Shown here: positions 17,779 through 31,151 of the stretch, piece after piece | Layout of the letters: each line of letters begins with the position of its first letter | Numbering within the stretch: position 1 is the stretch's first letter | Assembly (NCBI RefSeq): GCF_022601735.1 | Contig: NZ_JAKUMM010000006.1 | Coordinates: 85,340-149,339, forward strand | Reading direction: 5' to 3' | DNA length: 64,000 bases | DNA from: Atopomonas sediminilitoris | GTDB lineage: Bacteria > Pseudomonadota > Gammaproteobacteria > Pseudomonadales > Pseudomonadaceae | Notes under the pieces: model-generated | What the model was told of the DNA's origin: nothing | Database searches by the model: none | The model's input: the letters and a program-made list of their open reading frames with translations, nothing else | Program-made: the position numbers and the translations under genes

Positions 17779-18444
17779 TTAAGCCAATGCGCCGGGCAGT
17801 AGCGGCACAAACCGCACAGCCTCAAGCACATGATGTTGAAATTGATCGCCGTCGCGAATGATCAAGCGCAGCTCTTGCTGCTCGCCTTCACCCACGGGGA
17901 TTAACATGCGGCCGCCGTCGGCCAGCTGGTCGAGCAGCGCTTGCGGCACTTCACGCGCGGCCGCAGTAACCAAGATACCGTTGTAGGGGGCCAACGCATT
18001 CCAGCCCTCCCAACCATCGCCATAGCGGAACACAATATTGCGCAGATTGAGCTCGGCAAGACGCTCTTTGGCGCGGTCTTGCAGTGCCTGAATGCGCTCA
18101 ACAGAGAACACTCGCTCAGCCACTTGGGCCAAGATTGCGGTTTGATAGCCACAGCCGGTACCGATCTCCAGCACCTTATCCAGCGGGCCGCCCTTGAGCA
18201 GCCACTCGGTCATACGCGCCACAATGTAAGGCTGCGAAATGGTCTGGTTATGGCCGATGGGTAAGGCGGTGTCTTCGTAAGCACGGTGTGACAGCGCTTC
18301 ATCAATAAACAAGTGGCGGGGGGTACGGCGAATGGCCTCCAGCACACGCGCATTCGACAAGCCTTCTTCATACAGCCGCTCAATTAAGCGCTCGCGGGTG
18401 CGCTGCGAAGTCATGCCAATGCCATGGATGTCGAACTTGTCCAT
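17779..18444 (-). CDS. pcm: Protein-L-isoaspartate O-methyltransferase
   Basis: Repairs isoaspartyl residues that form in ageing proteins, using S-adenosylmethionine. The 221-aa reading starts at ATG 18444 because GAGGAGAACG precedes it directly; the start used in P. aeruginosa (TSQRTRERL) lies ten codons later and has no clear ribosome site. Conserved motifs are seen: [20 protein letters not shown] (substrate and SAM loop), [17 protein letters not shown] (SAM motif I) and RMLIPVGEG. It lies nine bases after surE, its usual partner, and upstream of popT and nlpD. Confidence 0.95.
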   Translation of the reverse strand: MDKFDIHGIGMTSQRTRERLIERLYEEGLSNARVLEAIRRTPRHLFIDEALSHRAYEDTALPIGHNQTISQPYIVARMTEWLLKGGPLDKVLEIGTGCGYQTAILAQVAERVFSVERIQALQDRAKERLAELNLRNIVFRYGDGWEGWNALAPYNGILVTAAAREVPQALLDQLADGGRMLIPVGEGEQQELRLIIRDGDQFQHHVLEAVRFVPLLPGALA

Positions 18445-18452
18445 CGTTCTCC

Positions 18453-19202
18453 TCAAGACAGGCCGTTAAGCCAGTCCTCGACTACTGCGAACACGGAATA
18501 ATGCGTTTTATCAATTTGCAGCGGCGTCACCGAGACATAGCCCTGCATCACCGCATGAAAATCAGTACCGGGGCCGGCATCTTCACCGTCACCGGCGACC
18601 GAAATCCAATAACCTTCTTTGCCACGCGGATTAACCACTTTAACTGGCGCCGCAGCGCGCGCGCGGTGGCCGTGACGCGTCAGTTGAATCCCCTTGATCC
18701 GCTCAAGCGGCAGATTAGGAATATTGACGTTGAGCACGGTGCGCGGCGGCAGGTCAAGACGCTCATGCGCCGCTACCAGCTGCCTAGCGATTGCCGCCGC
18801 TGCCGGCAAATTATCGGGCTGACGCGACAACAGAGAAAAGGCCATCGCCGGGCGCTGTAAAAAACGTCCTTCCAGCGCCGCTGCTACGGTGCCGGAATAC
18901 AGCACATCGTCGCCCAAATTAGCCCCCAAGTTGATGCCAGACACCACCATATCGGGGACCTGCTCCAGCAAGCCATTCAGCCCCAAGTGCACGCAATCTG
19001 TGGGCGTACCATTAAGGCTGATAAAGCCATTATCGAGCGTGTGCGGATGCAGCGGACGGTCGAGCGTGAGCGAACTACTGGCACCGCTCTTGTCTTGCTC
19101 GGGGGCAATCACCACGCGCTCGGCGTAGCCTTCTAGCGCGCCGTAAAGCGCAGCCAGCCCCGGAGCATTCACCCCATCATCATTAGAAATCAGTATGCGC
19201 AT
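18453..19202 (-). CDS. surE: SurE, 5'/3'-nucleotidase
   Basis: Metal-dependent survival-protein nucleotidase acting on nucleoside monophosphates and short polyphosphate. The 249-aa protein starts at ATG 19202 (RILISNDDG), matching the P. aeruginosa length. The metal pair Asp8-Asp9 is in [16 protein letters not shown] carries the conserved serine and the [19 protein letters not shown] loop is intact. The start overlaps the end of truD by 20 bases, suggesting coupling. Grouped with pcm, nlpD and rpoS in the stationary-phase cluster. Confidence 0.96.
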   Translation of the reverse strand: MRILISNDDGVNAPGLAALYGALEGYAERVVIAPEQDKSGASSSLTLDRPLHPHTLDNGFISLNGTPTDCVHLGLNGLLEQVPDMVVSGINLGANLGDDVLYSGTVAAALEGRFLQRPAMAFSLLSRQPDNLPAAAAIARQLVAAHERLDLPPRTVLNVNIPNLPLERIKGIQLTRHGHRARAAAPVKVVNPRGKEGYWISVAGDGEDAGPGTDFHAVMQGYVSVTPLQIDKTHYSVFAVVEDWLNGLS

Positions 19203-20244
19203 GTTCACCGCTTGCTTGCACTGCGTTGACCTCCAACAGCTCGCGAACTACGGCTGTGGCAAAGCAGCCTGCAGGCAAAACAAAATTCAATTGCAGTTGC
19301 TCCGGAGCCGGATAATGCCACGTCAACGCCGCGATGGGGAGGCGCGTGATCCGACGTTCGTGGCTCATGCCCGCATTTGCCAACCAGTTCTGCAAGATCT
19401 CTTCGCCGGCCAGCGCGGCCATCTCAAGCGCCAACGGCTCGCCAGATAAGGCTTGCTCGCCGGTACCGCAAAGGCGTGCGGTGGGGTGCAGGTCAAGAAT
19501 CGCCAAACGCGGGTCATTCAGATCATTCACGGTCGCGGGGAAAAAACTGCGACTGGTGGTAAACGCTAACAAGTCGCCCTCGAGGGCCACATTCCAAGTC
19601 CCCGCAGCAACGCGCGCCGCCAGCACTTGGTTGAACAGATAACTGCGCGCGCTGGAGAGCAATCTTGACCGCACATTACGCGCCTCCGGCAGCTCACCAC
19701 GGCCGGCAAACTCACGCGCTTGCGCCAGATTGCCACCGTTGTGGCCAAAGCGCTGTAGGCCGTAATAGTTGGGCACGCCTTGCGTGCGCATCTTCTCTAA
19801 GCGCGACTCTAGCTGCGCAGGCTCGGCCTTGACGTCACGCAGCGTGAGGATGAAGCGATTGGCGCTGTGGGTGCCGCGCTGCAACTTACGCGAGTGCCGT
19901 TGATGCTTGAGAATGCTCAAGCTGGCACTTTGCGCTGCGCTTAAATCGGGCTCGCTTTTGCCCGGCAGATGCACACTGAACCACTGTCGCGTCAACGCTT
20001 GGCGATCTTTAATGCCGGCATAGCTCACCGCCCGCAACGGCACATTGGCCGCTTTGGCGATACGCCGCGCGGCATCCTCGGTGTTCAGGCCGCGTTTTTC
20101 TACCCACAGCCACACGTGCTCGCCTTGGCCCGACAGTTCGAGCGCCAGCACTTCATCCACTTGGAAGTCTTCGGGCGTCACCTTCAGCCGCGCGGTGCCA
20201 CACGCACCACCCCAAGCGTACGGCCCTAACAGTTCAGTGCTCAT
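19183..20244 (-). CDS. truD: tRNA pseudouridine(13) synthase
   Basis: Makes pseudouridine at position 13 of tRNA-Glu and related RNAs. The 353-aa protein has catalytic Asp80 in [14 protein letters not shown], exactly the E. coli number, plus [15 protein letters not shown] near residue 155 and the TRUD insertion domain between. It overlaps ispF by four bases at its 5' end and surE by 20 at its 3' end, a tightly coupled ispF-truD-surE-pcm unit common in gammaproteobacteria. No change in key residues seen. Confidence 0.96.
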   Translation of the reverse strand: MSTELLGPYAWGGACGTARLKVTPEDFQVDEVLALELSGQGEHVWLWVEKRGLNTEDAARRIAKAANVPLRAVSYAGIKDRQALTRQWFSVHLPGKSEPDLSAAQSASLSILKHQRHSRKLQRGTHSANRFILTLRDVKAEPAQLESRLEKMRTQGVPNYYGLQRFGHNGGNLAQAREFAGRGELPEARNVRSRLLSSARSYLFNQVLAARVAAGTWNVALEGDLLAFTTSRSFFPATVNDLNDPRLAILDLHPTARLCGTGEQALSGEPLALEMAALAGEEILQNWLANAGMSHERRITRLPIAALTWHYPAPEQLQLNFVLPAGCFATAVVRELLEVNAVQASGEHAHTDF

Positions 20245-20717
20245 ACGCGTGCCACCAACAAAGCCACAGCATGCACGGCAATACCCTCTTCTCGTCCGGC
20301 AAAGCCGAGTTTCTCGGTGGTGGTCGCTTTCACATTGACCGCATCCAGCGCTACGTTTAAGTCGGCAGCGATGTTGGCACGCATGGCGTCGATATGCGGG
20401 GCCATCTTCGGCGCTTGGGCAACGATGGTGCTGTCGATATTGCCCACGGCCCAGCCCTGGTCGGCCAACAGGCTAACCACATGACGCAGCAGCTCGCGGC
20501 TGTCGATGCCTTTGAAGCGCGGATCGGTATCGGGAAAGTGCTTGCCAATATCGCCCAACGCCGCCGCACCGAGCAGTGCATCGCACAGCGCGTGCAGCAG
20601 CACGTCGCCGTCGGAGTGTGCCAGCAAGCCAAAGCGGTGAGGAATTTGCACGCCGCCCAAGGTAACGAATGTCCCCTCGGCAAAGCGGTGTACATCGTAG
20701 CCGTGCCCAATACGCAT
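20241..20717 (-). CDS. ispF: 2-C-methyl-D-erythritol 2,4-cyclodiphosphate synthase
   Basis: Fifth step of the MEP isoprenoid pathway. The 158-aa protein has zinc ligands Asp8 and His10 (GHGYDVHRF), the conserved [18 protein letters not shown] stretch with the third ligand, and the [16 protein letters not shown]-terminal motif. The start at ATG 20717 is unusual in its surroundings: a run of six Ts ends directly at the start codon and belongs to a terminator hairpin, and no Shine-Dalgarno is visible. Unlike many enterobacteria, ispD is not adjacent (3 kb away beyond fghA, adhC and a LysR gene). Confidence 0.96.
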   Translation of the reverse strand: MRIGHGYDVHRFAEGTFVTLGGVQIPHRFGLLAHSDGDVLLHALCDALLGAAALGDIGKHFPDTDPRFKGIDSRELLRHVVSLLADQGWAVGNIDSTIVAQAPKMAPHIDAMRANIAADLNVALDAVNVKATTTEKLGFAGREEGIAVHAVALLVARV

Positions 20718-20747
20718 AAAAAATCACGCCCTGAAAAGTCAGGGCGT
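20718..20747 (-). terminator. Terminator after fghA, abutting the ispF start codon
   Basis: Reading the minus strand, a perfect 9-bp stem ACGCCCTGA/TCAGGGCGT with a 4-base loop is followed by GA and T6, and the T-run touches the ispF ATG. It fits an intrinsic terminator for adhC-fghA. A -10-like TAGAAT lies just before the stem (20749-20754), so ispF may start transcription here. Confidence 0.7.
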
Positions 20748-20780
20748 AATTCTACAGGACTCAGCGGGCCAAGGCTGGCC

Positions 20781-21623
20781 TCATCGGCATAAGGCGGCGT
20801 GATGGCGCAAGTGATCGTCGATGAAGCTGGCAATAAAGTAGTAGCTGTGGTCGTAGCCTGGCTGCATGCGCAAGGTCAACGGATGACCCGCCGCGTCAGC
20901 CGCTGCTTGCAGCGCAGCAGGCATTAATTGCCGGGCGAGAAAGTCATCGCAGTCGCCTTGATCGACCAGCATCGGCAGCTTTTCTTGTGCCTCAGCCAAC
21001 AAGGCGCAGGCATCCCACGCTTGCCAAGCTGCGCGATCGGCGCCGAGATAGCGCGAGAAGGCCTTTTCACCCCACGGGCATTGACTCGGATGACTGATCG
21101 GCGCAAAAGCCGACAGCGACTGATAACGCCCCGGATTGCGCAACGCGCAAACCAAGGCACCGTGCCCGCCCATCGAGTGCCCGCTAATGCCGCGCTTGGC
21201 CGAGGCGGGAAAGTGCGCCTCAATCAGCGCCGGCAACTCATGCACCACGTAGTCGTGCATACGGTAGTGCTGCGCCCACGGCGCTTGACTGGCATTGAGG
21301 TAAAACCCTGCGCCGTGCCCGAAGTCCCAAGCGCCGTCTGGGTCGCCAGGCACATCCGCGCCGCGTGGGCTGGTATCCGGCGCCACGATGATCAAGCCCA
21401 GCTCAGCCGCTAGGCGCTGCGCGCCGGCCTTGTGCATAAAGTTTTCATCGCTGCAGGTCAGCCCGCTCAGCCAATACAGCACCGGCAGCCTAGCGCCCTG
21501 CGCCGCCTGCGGTGGCAGATAAATACCGAACGTCATCTCGCAGTGCAAGGTCGTGGAGCGATGCCGGTAGCGCTTATTCCAACCCGCAAAGCTCTGATTG
21601 CTGGAAACGATTTCAAGACTCAT
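20781..21623 (-). CDS. fghA: S-formylglutathione hydrolase
   Basis: Hydrolyses S-formylglutathione to formate and glutathione, the last step of glutathione-dependent formaldehyde oxidation. The 280-aa esterase-D-type alpha/beta hydrolase has the nucleophile Ser in [10 protein letters not shown] near residue 147, the oxyanion [14 protein letters not shown] stretch and the late His in [10 protein letters not shown]. Start ATG 21623 with GAGG seven bases upstream. It lies 26 bases downstream of adhC and is surely co-transcribed with it; a terminator follows. Confidence 0.96.
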   Translation of the reverse strand: MSLEIVSSNQSFAGWNKRYRHRSTTLHCEMTFGIYLPPQAAQGARLPVLYWLSGLTCSDENFMHKAGAQRLAAELGLIIVAPDTSPRGADVPGDPDGAWDFGHGAGFYLNASQAPWAQHYRMHDYVVHELPALIEAHFPASAKRGISGHSMGGHGALVCALRNPGRYQSLSAFAPISHPSQCPWGEKAFSRYLGADRAAWQAWDACALLAEAQEKLPMLVDQGDCDDFLARQLMPAALQAAADAAGHPLTLRMQPGYDHSYYFIASFIDDHLRHHAALCR

Positions 21624-21649
21624 AAGCAACCTCAGCCGTGCCGCGCGGT

Positions 21650-22780
<1,131 letters not shown>

Positions 22781-22850
22781 TCAAAGACAATGCTCGGCAG
22801 TCTAGTGCAGAAGAAAACAGAAATAATCCTCCAATCTGCAAAACATTATT

Positions 22851-22869
22851 GCTATTGAGGGACAATAGC
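22851..22869. promoter_or_regulatory. Candidate LysR-type operator between adhC and the LysR gene
   Basis: Perfect 7-bp inverted repeat GCTATTG-AGGGA-CAATAGC, 25 bases before the LysR-gene start. LysR regulators bind such interrupted dyads (T-N11-A type) near divergent promoters. A second, AT-rich pair AATAAT/ATTATT at 22822-22827 and 22845-22850 could be an activation site. Binding is inferred. Confidence 0.5.
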
Positions 22870-22894
22870 CGCTCACCACAAAGAAGAAGCCGCC

Positions 22895-23791
22895 ATGAAC
22901 CGTTGGGAAGGTTTGGATGAATTTGTCGCCGTCGCCGAATGCGGCCAGTTCAGCGCCGCCGCCGAACGCTTGGGGCTATCCACATCGCAGGTCAGCCGCC
23001 AGGTGGCACGCTTGGAAGATCGCCTGCAGAGCCGCCTGTTCTACCGCAGCACTCGCCGCGTGGCGTTGACTGAAGTCGGTCAGACTTTTTTGCAGCATTG
23101 CCGACGCCTACAAGATGCTCGGGAAGAAGCACTCCGCGCGGTCAGCGACCTCAGCGACGAGCCCAAAGGCCTGCTGCGCATGACCTGCGCAGTAGCCTAC
23201 GGCGAGCGTTTTATCGTGCCGTTAGTGACCGAGTTTATGACGCGACACCCACAATTAAAGGTCGAGATCGAACTGAGCAATCGCACCTTGGATATCGTCC
23301 ATGAGGGCTTAGACCTCGCCGTGCGCCTGGGTCGCCTGCAAGACTCCCAGCTGGTCGCAACGCGCCTAGCACCGCGACAACTGTACCTCTGTGCGGCACC
23401 GGCGTACCTACAACGCCATGGCCAACCGCACAGCCTGGCCGAGCTTAGCCAGCACAATTGCCTGATCGGCAGTTCTGATCTGTGGAGCTTTCAGTTAGAG
23501 GGACGCAGCACCAGCCTGCGCGTGCAAGGCAATTGGCGCTGCAACAGCGGCCAAGCGGTGCTCGATGCGGCGCTGCGCGGTCTAGGCCTATGCCAATTGC
23601 CGGATTATTACGTTAGCGAGCACCTGCGTAGCGGCGCGCTGGTTGCCCTGCTTACTCCTTGGCAACCCCCGAGCACGGCGGTGTGGGCGCTCTATCCGCA
23701 GCAGCGGCACTTGTCGCCGAAAGTCCGTCAGTTGGTGGATTTTCTCAAGACTGAGCTGGCGCAACGCGCGGAATATCAACCCAGCCGCTAA
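22895..23791 (+). CDS. gfnR: LysR-family regulator, probably of adhC-fghA (GfnR-like)
   Basis: LysR transcription factor of 298 aa: N-terminal helix-turn-helix (FSAAAERLGLSTSQVSRQVARLE, residues about 17-38, here shortened) and a C-terminal effector domain. Divergent from adhC. The orthologue in the same place in P. aeruginosa (PA3630) has been named GfnR, the regulator of glutathione-dependent formaldehyde neutralisation; I transfer that name on position only. It ends four bases before the convergent ispD stop. If the assignment holds it activates adhC-fghA in response to formaldehyde or its glutathione adduct. Confidence 0.8.
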   Translation: MNRWEGLDEFVAVAECGQFSAAAERLGLSTSQVSRQVARLEDRLQSRLFYRSTRRVALTEVGQTFLQHCRRLQDAREEALRAVSDLSDEPKGLLRMTCAVAYGERFIVPLVTEFMTRHPQLKVEIELSNRTLDIVHEGLDLAVRLGRLQDSQLVATRLAPRQLYLCAAPAYLQRHGQPHSLAELSQHNCLIGSSDLWSFQLEGRSTSLRVQGNWRCNSGQAVLDAALRGLGLCQLPDYYVSEHLRSGALVALLTPWQPPSTAVWALYPQQRHLSPKVRQLVDFLKTELAQRAEYQPSR

Positions 23792-23807
23792 AGGCTCAGG
23801 CGCCTTT
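23790..23807. terminator. Small bidirectional hairpin between LysR gene and ispD
   Basis: 6-bp stem AAAGGC/GCCTTT with a 6-base loop spans the stop codons of both convergent genes, which are only four bases apart. Short tails make it a modest terminator. Confidence 0.4.
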
Positions 23808-24500
23808 ATGGCTCAGATAGAAAGCCGCCAGCGCGAGATCTTCGGGTCGGGTAATTTTCAGATTATCGCTGCGCCCTTCGACTAAGCGCGGCGCCAAGCC
23901 TAGCCATTCAATGGCCGACGCTTCGTCGGTCACTGTGGTGCCGGCAGCCAGCGCGCGACTGAGGGCGTCGTACAAGGTGCCCAAGCGAAACATTTGCGGG
24001 GTGAACGCTTGCCAAATGCGACTGCGCTCTAAGGTCCGTGCGACGCGGCCTTGCTCCGCCTGCTTTAACGTGTCGCGTGCCGGCACCGCCAGCAAGCCGC
24101 CGACGGCATCGTCGGCCAGCGTATCCAGTAACAGGGTTAAGTCATCGGCATGCAGCAGCGGGCGCGCGGCGTCATGTACCAACACCCAATGCTCATCCGG
24201 TAGCTCCAGCGCGCGTAAGCGCTCCAAGCCATTGAGCACCGAGTCGGCACGCTCAAGCCCACCCGGGGCGCGCAACACACGGCTGTCTGCAGCAATCGGC
24301 AATCGCGGCCAGAAGGGATCATCCACCGCCAAGCTAACCACCAGATGCTGCAAGCTTGGGTGCCCCAGAAAACAGTCGAGGGTATGTTCCAGTACGGTCT
24401 TGCCGTGCAGCGGCAAGTACTGTTTCGGGCGATCCGCACGCATCCGCGCACCGACACCCGCCGCAGGGATCACCACAGAGAATTCCACGCGCTTACTCAT
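23796..24500 (-). CDS. ispD: 2-C-methyl-D-erythritol 4-phosphate cytidylyltransferase
   Basis: Third step of the MEP isoprenoid pathway, CTP-dependent. The 234-aa protein has the nucleotide-binding loop PAAGVGARMRADRPKQYLPL at residues about 12-31, VLVHDAARP (metal-binding Asp) and the TDEASAIEWLG motif near residue 190. Its start overlaps the end of ftsB by eight bases, the common ftsB-ispD arrangement. Convergent with the LysR gene. No loss of key residues. Confidence 0.96.
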   Translation of the reverse strand: MSKRVEFSVVIPAAGVGARMRADRPKQYLPLHGKTVLEHTLDCFLGHPSLQHLVVSLAVDDPFWPRLPIAADSRVLRAPGGLERADSVLNGLERLRALELPDEHWVLVHDAARPLLHADDLTLLLDTLADDAVGGLLAVPARDTLKQAEQGRVARTLERSRIWQAFTPQMFRLGTLYDALSRALAAGTTVTDEASAIEWLGLAPRLVEGRSDNLKITRPEDLALAAFYLSHKGA

Positions 24501-24780
24501 CGCCGGTCAGCTGATAGAGGGTTTCGCCTTCCTTGACCATGCCCAGCTCTTGGCGGGCACGCTCTTCGACGATTTCGAGACCACTTTTAAGCTCGCGCAC
24601 TTCGGCCTCCAGCACACGATTACGCTCTAGCAAGCGCTCGTTTTCGCCGACTTGCGCGGCAATTTGCTGCTTCAGATGATTAACCTGCGCCAAGCTGCCT
24701 TCGCCCAGCCACAAGCGATACTGCAAGCCGGCCAGCAGCAGCGCCATCAACAGAAATAACCAAATCGGTACGCGCGGCAT
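24493..24780 (-). CDS. ftsB: Cell division protein FtsB
   Basis: Small bitopic divisome protein that forms a complex with FtsL and FtsQ and helps trigger septal peptidoglycan synthesis. 95 aa: a short cytoplasmic start (PRVP), one membrane segment (WLFLLMALLLAGLQYRLWL, residues about 5-23), then a coiled coil rich in Leu, Glu and Asn (residues 30-70) and the conserved EERARQELGMVKEGE motif. ATG 24780 has AGGATAACGAC just upstream; a start eight codons earlier would run into the eno terminator. Follows eno and overlaps ispD. Confidence 0.94.
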   Translation of the reverse strand: MPRVPIWLFLLMALLLAGLQYRLWLGEGSLAQVNHLKQQIAAQVGENERLLERNRVLEAEVRELKSGLEIVEERARQELGMVKEGETLYQLTGDE

Positions 24781-24800
24781 GTCGTTATCCTGCACAGCCA

Positions 24801-24828
24801 ACAAGGGCGCCGTGATAGGCGCCCTTGT
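24801..24828 (-). terminator. Terminator between eno and ftsB
   Basis: Perfect 11-bp stem ACAAGGGCGCC/GGCGCCCTTGT with a 6-base loop, eight bases after the eno stop codon. The weak U-content after it (TTGTTGG) suggests partial read-through into ftsB-ispD. Confidence 0.7.
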
Positions 24829-24836
24829 TGTATACC

Positions 24837-26147
<1,311 letters not shown>

Positions 26148-26200
26148 TTAACCTTGTTCGAGCTCCGACTGCAGAGGCGCGCCTCTGGACCGTGGAAAAC

Positions 26201-28794
<2,594 letters not shown>

Positions 28795-30096
28795 TCAAAC
28801 CGAAGTGACTGTTGGCGGCTGCCAAATTAACTGCGGCCCATGCTCGTACAGCGCTGGAAAATTGGCCAAGCCCAAAAACTGCTCGCCGGCGTACAACAGC
28901 GGCCAACGTGCACGCAAAAAGGCGGGAATGCGCTGCTCCCGCAAATAGCGTTTCAAATCGCGCGAACCACGCCCTGGCAGATTGATCTGCGCACCGTCTT
29001 GGCGATAGCGCACCTCCAGCGGCACAGCTGGATCCATCGACCCGAGCAACGTGGCGACACCATTATTAGGCAGCGTCACGCGATCTGCGATCGACACAGC
29101 AGCGACCGGCGCTTGCCACTGCGCTGGCAGCCACCACAGCAGCCCCTCAGCGCGCTGCACCGAGCCCGCTTGCAAGCGCCAAACCGGCGTGGCCGACGCG
29201 CCCGCAGCCAGCAAGTCCAACCACCCCTGCCAATGACGGGTATCCGGCAAAGCCGTCAACGGTGCCAGCCAATGCCGCAGCGCATTGCGCTGACGCGCCT
29301 CGCTTAAGTCACGCAGCGCTGCCAGCGACAAACACGGCAAGCCCAGCGCCTGCAGGTGCGCGGGCAAATCGACCGCCGCTGCCTGCAAGTCTAACTGGGC
29401 TAATTCGCCCAGTAAGCTATCAGCCTCGCCGGCGTGCTGCGCTGCACGCTGCAAACTGCTCAGCGCTGCCGGCCAGCGCGCTTGTAGAGCAGGCACGATG
29501 TGTTGGCGTAAATAATTGCGATCCAAGCGCACGTCTTGATTGCTCGGGTCTTCGATCCACTCAAGGCCATAGTGCTGGGCATACGCCAACAACTGCGCGC
29601 GCGGCACTGCCAATAACGGCCGGCACAAATGCCCCGGCGGCAAAGCACGACTTTCCGGCATAGCCGCCAGCCCATGTACGCCCGCGCCGCGCAGCAGGCG
29701 ATAGAGCACCGTTTCCGCTTGATCATCCGCATGCTGGGCCAACAGGAGCAGCTCATCAGCCTGCAAAACCTGCGCAAACGCTGCGTAACGCGCCTCGCGC
29801 GCTTGCGCTTCAACGCTGGCCGCCGTCGCAACGTGAACAAACTGGATCTGACAAGGAACCGACAAAGCGGCGCATTGCGCTTGGCAGTGCGTCACCCAGT
29901 CATCGGCCAGCGTCTGTAAACCGTGGTGTACGTGCAGCGCCGACAGTGGCGGCAGATCATGCTGCAGGCGACATTGCGCCAACGTATGCAAGAGGACGGT
30001 GGAATCTAAGCCACCCGAGAAAGCCACGCGCCAAGCCGGTGCTTGGCGCCAGGGGGCCAGACGGGCGAGCAGCGCCTCGCCGGCCCACGCAAACAT
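28795..30096 (-). CDS. tilS: tRNA(Ile)-lysidine synthetase
   Basis: Modifies the wobble cytidine of the minor isoleucine tRNA to lysidine so that it reads AUA. 433 aa, with the ATP-binding PP-loop FSGGLDSTVLLHTL at residues about 28-41, HVHHGLQ, and QHADDQAETVLYRLLRG, all diagnostic. The start ATG overlaps the accA stop by one base (TGATG), and no better start is nearby. C-terminal substrate-binding domain follows as in E. coli (432 aa). Directly downstream of accA, the same as in Pseudomonas. Confidence 0.95.
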   Translation of the reverse strand: MFAWAGEALLARLAPWRQAPAWRVAFSGGLDSTVLLHTLAQCRLQHDLPPLSALHVHHGLQTLADDWVTHCQAQCAALSVPCQIQFVHVATAASVEAQAREARYAAFAQVLQADELLLLAQHADDQAETVLYRLLRGAGVHGLAAMPESRALPPGHLCRPLLAVPRAQLLAYAQHYGLEWIEDPSNQDVRLDRNYLRQHIVPALQARWPAALSSLQRAAQHAGEADSLLGELAQLDLQAAAVDLPAHLQALGLPCLSLAALRDLSEARQRNALRHWLAPLTALPDTRHWQGWLDLLAAGASATPVWRLQAGSVQRAEGLLWWLPAQWQAPVAAVSIADRVTLPNNGVATLLGSMDPAVPLEVRYRQDGAQINLPGRGSRDLKRYLREQRIPAFLRARWPLLYAGEQFLGLANFPALYEHGPQLIWQPPTVTSV

Positions 30097-31046
30097 CACG
30101 CCAGACCGTAACTCATCAAGCGCTGGTAACGCGCCTTGAGTAGCTCTTCTGCGCTGAGCTTGCCCAATTCAGCAAGCTGCGCTTCCAGTTGCAGTTTGAT
30201 ATTGCCGGCAATTTCAGCAGGATTACGGTGTGCGCCACCGAGCGGCTCAGGAATAATCTGATCGACCAGCTTGAGCTCATGCAGACGCTGTGCGGTCATC
30301 CCCATGGCCTCAGCGGCCTCGGGCGCCTTCTCGGCGGTTTTCCACAAAATTGAGGCACAGCCTTCCGGCGAGATCACCGAGTAGGTGGAGTACTGCAGCA
30401 TGTTCAGACGATCACACACCCCAATCGCCAACGCGCCGCCGGAGCCGCCCTCGCCGATCACTGTGGCGATGATCGGGGTCTTTAAGCGCGACATCACGCG
30501 CAAGTTCCACGCAATCGCCTCACTCTGCCCGCGCTCTTCGGCGTCAATGCCTGGGTAGGCACCGGGCGTATCAATAAAGGTCAGGATTGGCAGCTTAAAG
30601 CGCTCGGCCATTTCCATCAGACGGCACGCCTTGCGGTAGCCTTCTGGGCGCGGCATGCCGAAGTTGCGGCGCACTTTCTCGCGCACATCGCGGCCTTTCT
30701 GATGACCGATCACCATCACCGGCTTATTACCCAAGCGCGCCATGCCGCCGACAATCGCGCAGTCGTCAGAGAAGTGACGATCACCGTGCAATTCATCAAA
30801 GTCGGTGAAAATCGCGGCGAGATAGTCTTCGGTGTAAGGGCGGCGCGGGTGCCGCGCCAAGCGCGCCACTTGCCAGCTGGTCAAGTTGGCGAAGATCTTC
30901 TGCGTTTCGCTGCGGCTTTTGTCTTCCAGCCGTGCGATTTCATCGCTGATATCCATGGCATTGACACTGCCAACATGACGCAGCTCATCGATCTTCGCCT
31001 GCAATTCGGCGATGGGCTGTTCAAAGTCCAGGTAGTTGGGATTCAT
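30096..31046 (-). CDS. accA: Acetyl-CoA carboxylase carboxyltransferase subunit alpha
   Basis: Alpha subunit of the carboxyltransferase half of acetyl-CoA carboxylase, the committed step of fatty-acid synthesis. The 316-aa length is usual. Conserved signatures are [40 protein letters not shown] (seen in two parts) and [15 protein letters not shown]. It lies 105 bases downstream of dnaE and is coupled to tilS. The beta subunit gene accD is not in the window. Confidence 0.97.
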   Translation of the reverse strand: MNPNYLDFEQPIAELQAKIDELRHVGSVNAMDISDEIARLEDKSRSETQKIFANLTSWQVARLARHPRRPYTEDYLAAIFTDFDELHGDRHFSDDCAIVGGMARLGNKPVMVIGHQKGRDVREKVRRNFGMPRPEGYRKACRLMEMAERFKLPILTFIDTPGAYPGIDAEERGQSEAIAWNLRVMSRLKTPIIATVIGEGGSGGALAIGVCDRLNMLQYSTYSVISPEGCASILWKTAEKAPEAAEAMGMTAQRLHELKLVDQIIPEPLGGAHRNPAEIAGNIKLQLEAQLAELGKLSAEELLKARYQRLMSYGLA

Positions 31047-31151
31047 AAGCGTCCATCTATGCGGGGCCGGGGGGTCACAGCAACGTGCTGCCTTGCTCTG
31101 GCGCCTTACCTTAAGCGATCGGTTCAGCGCCGTCGAGCCACCCTAGGCCGA

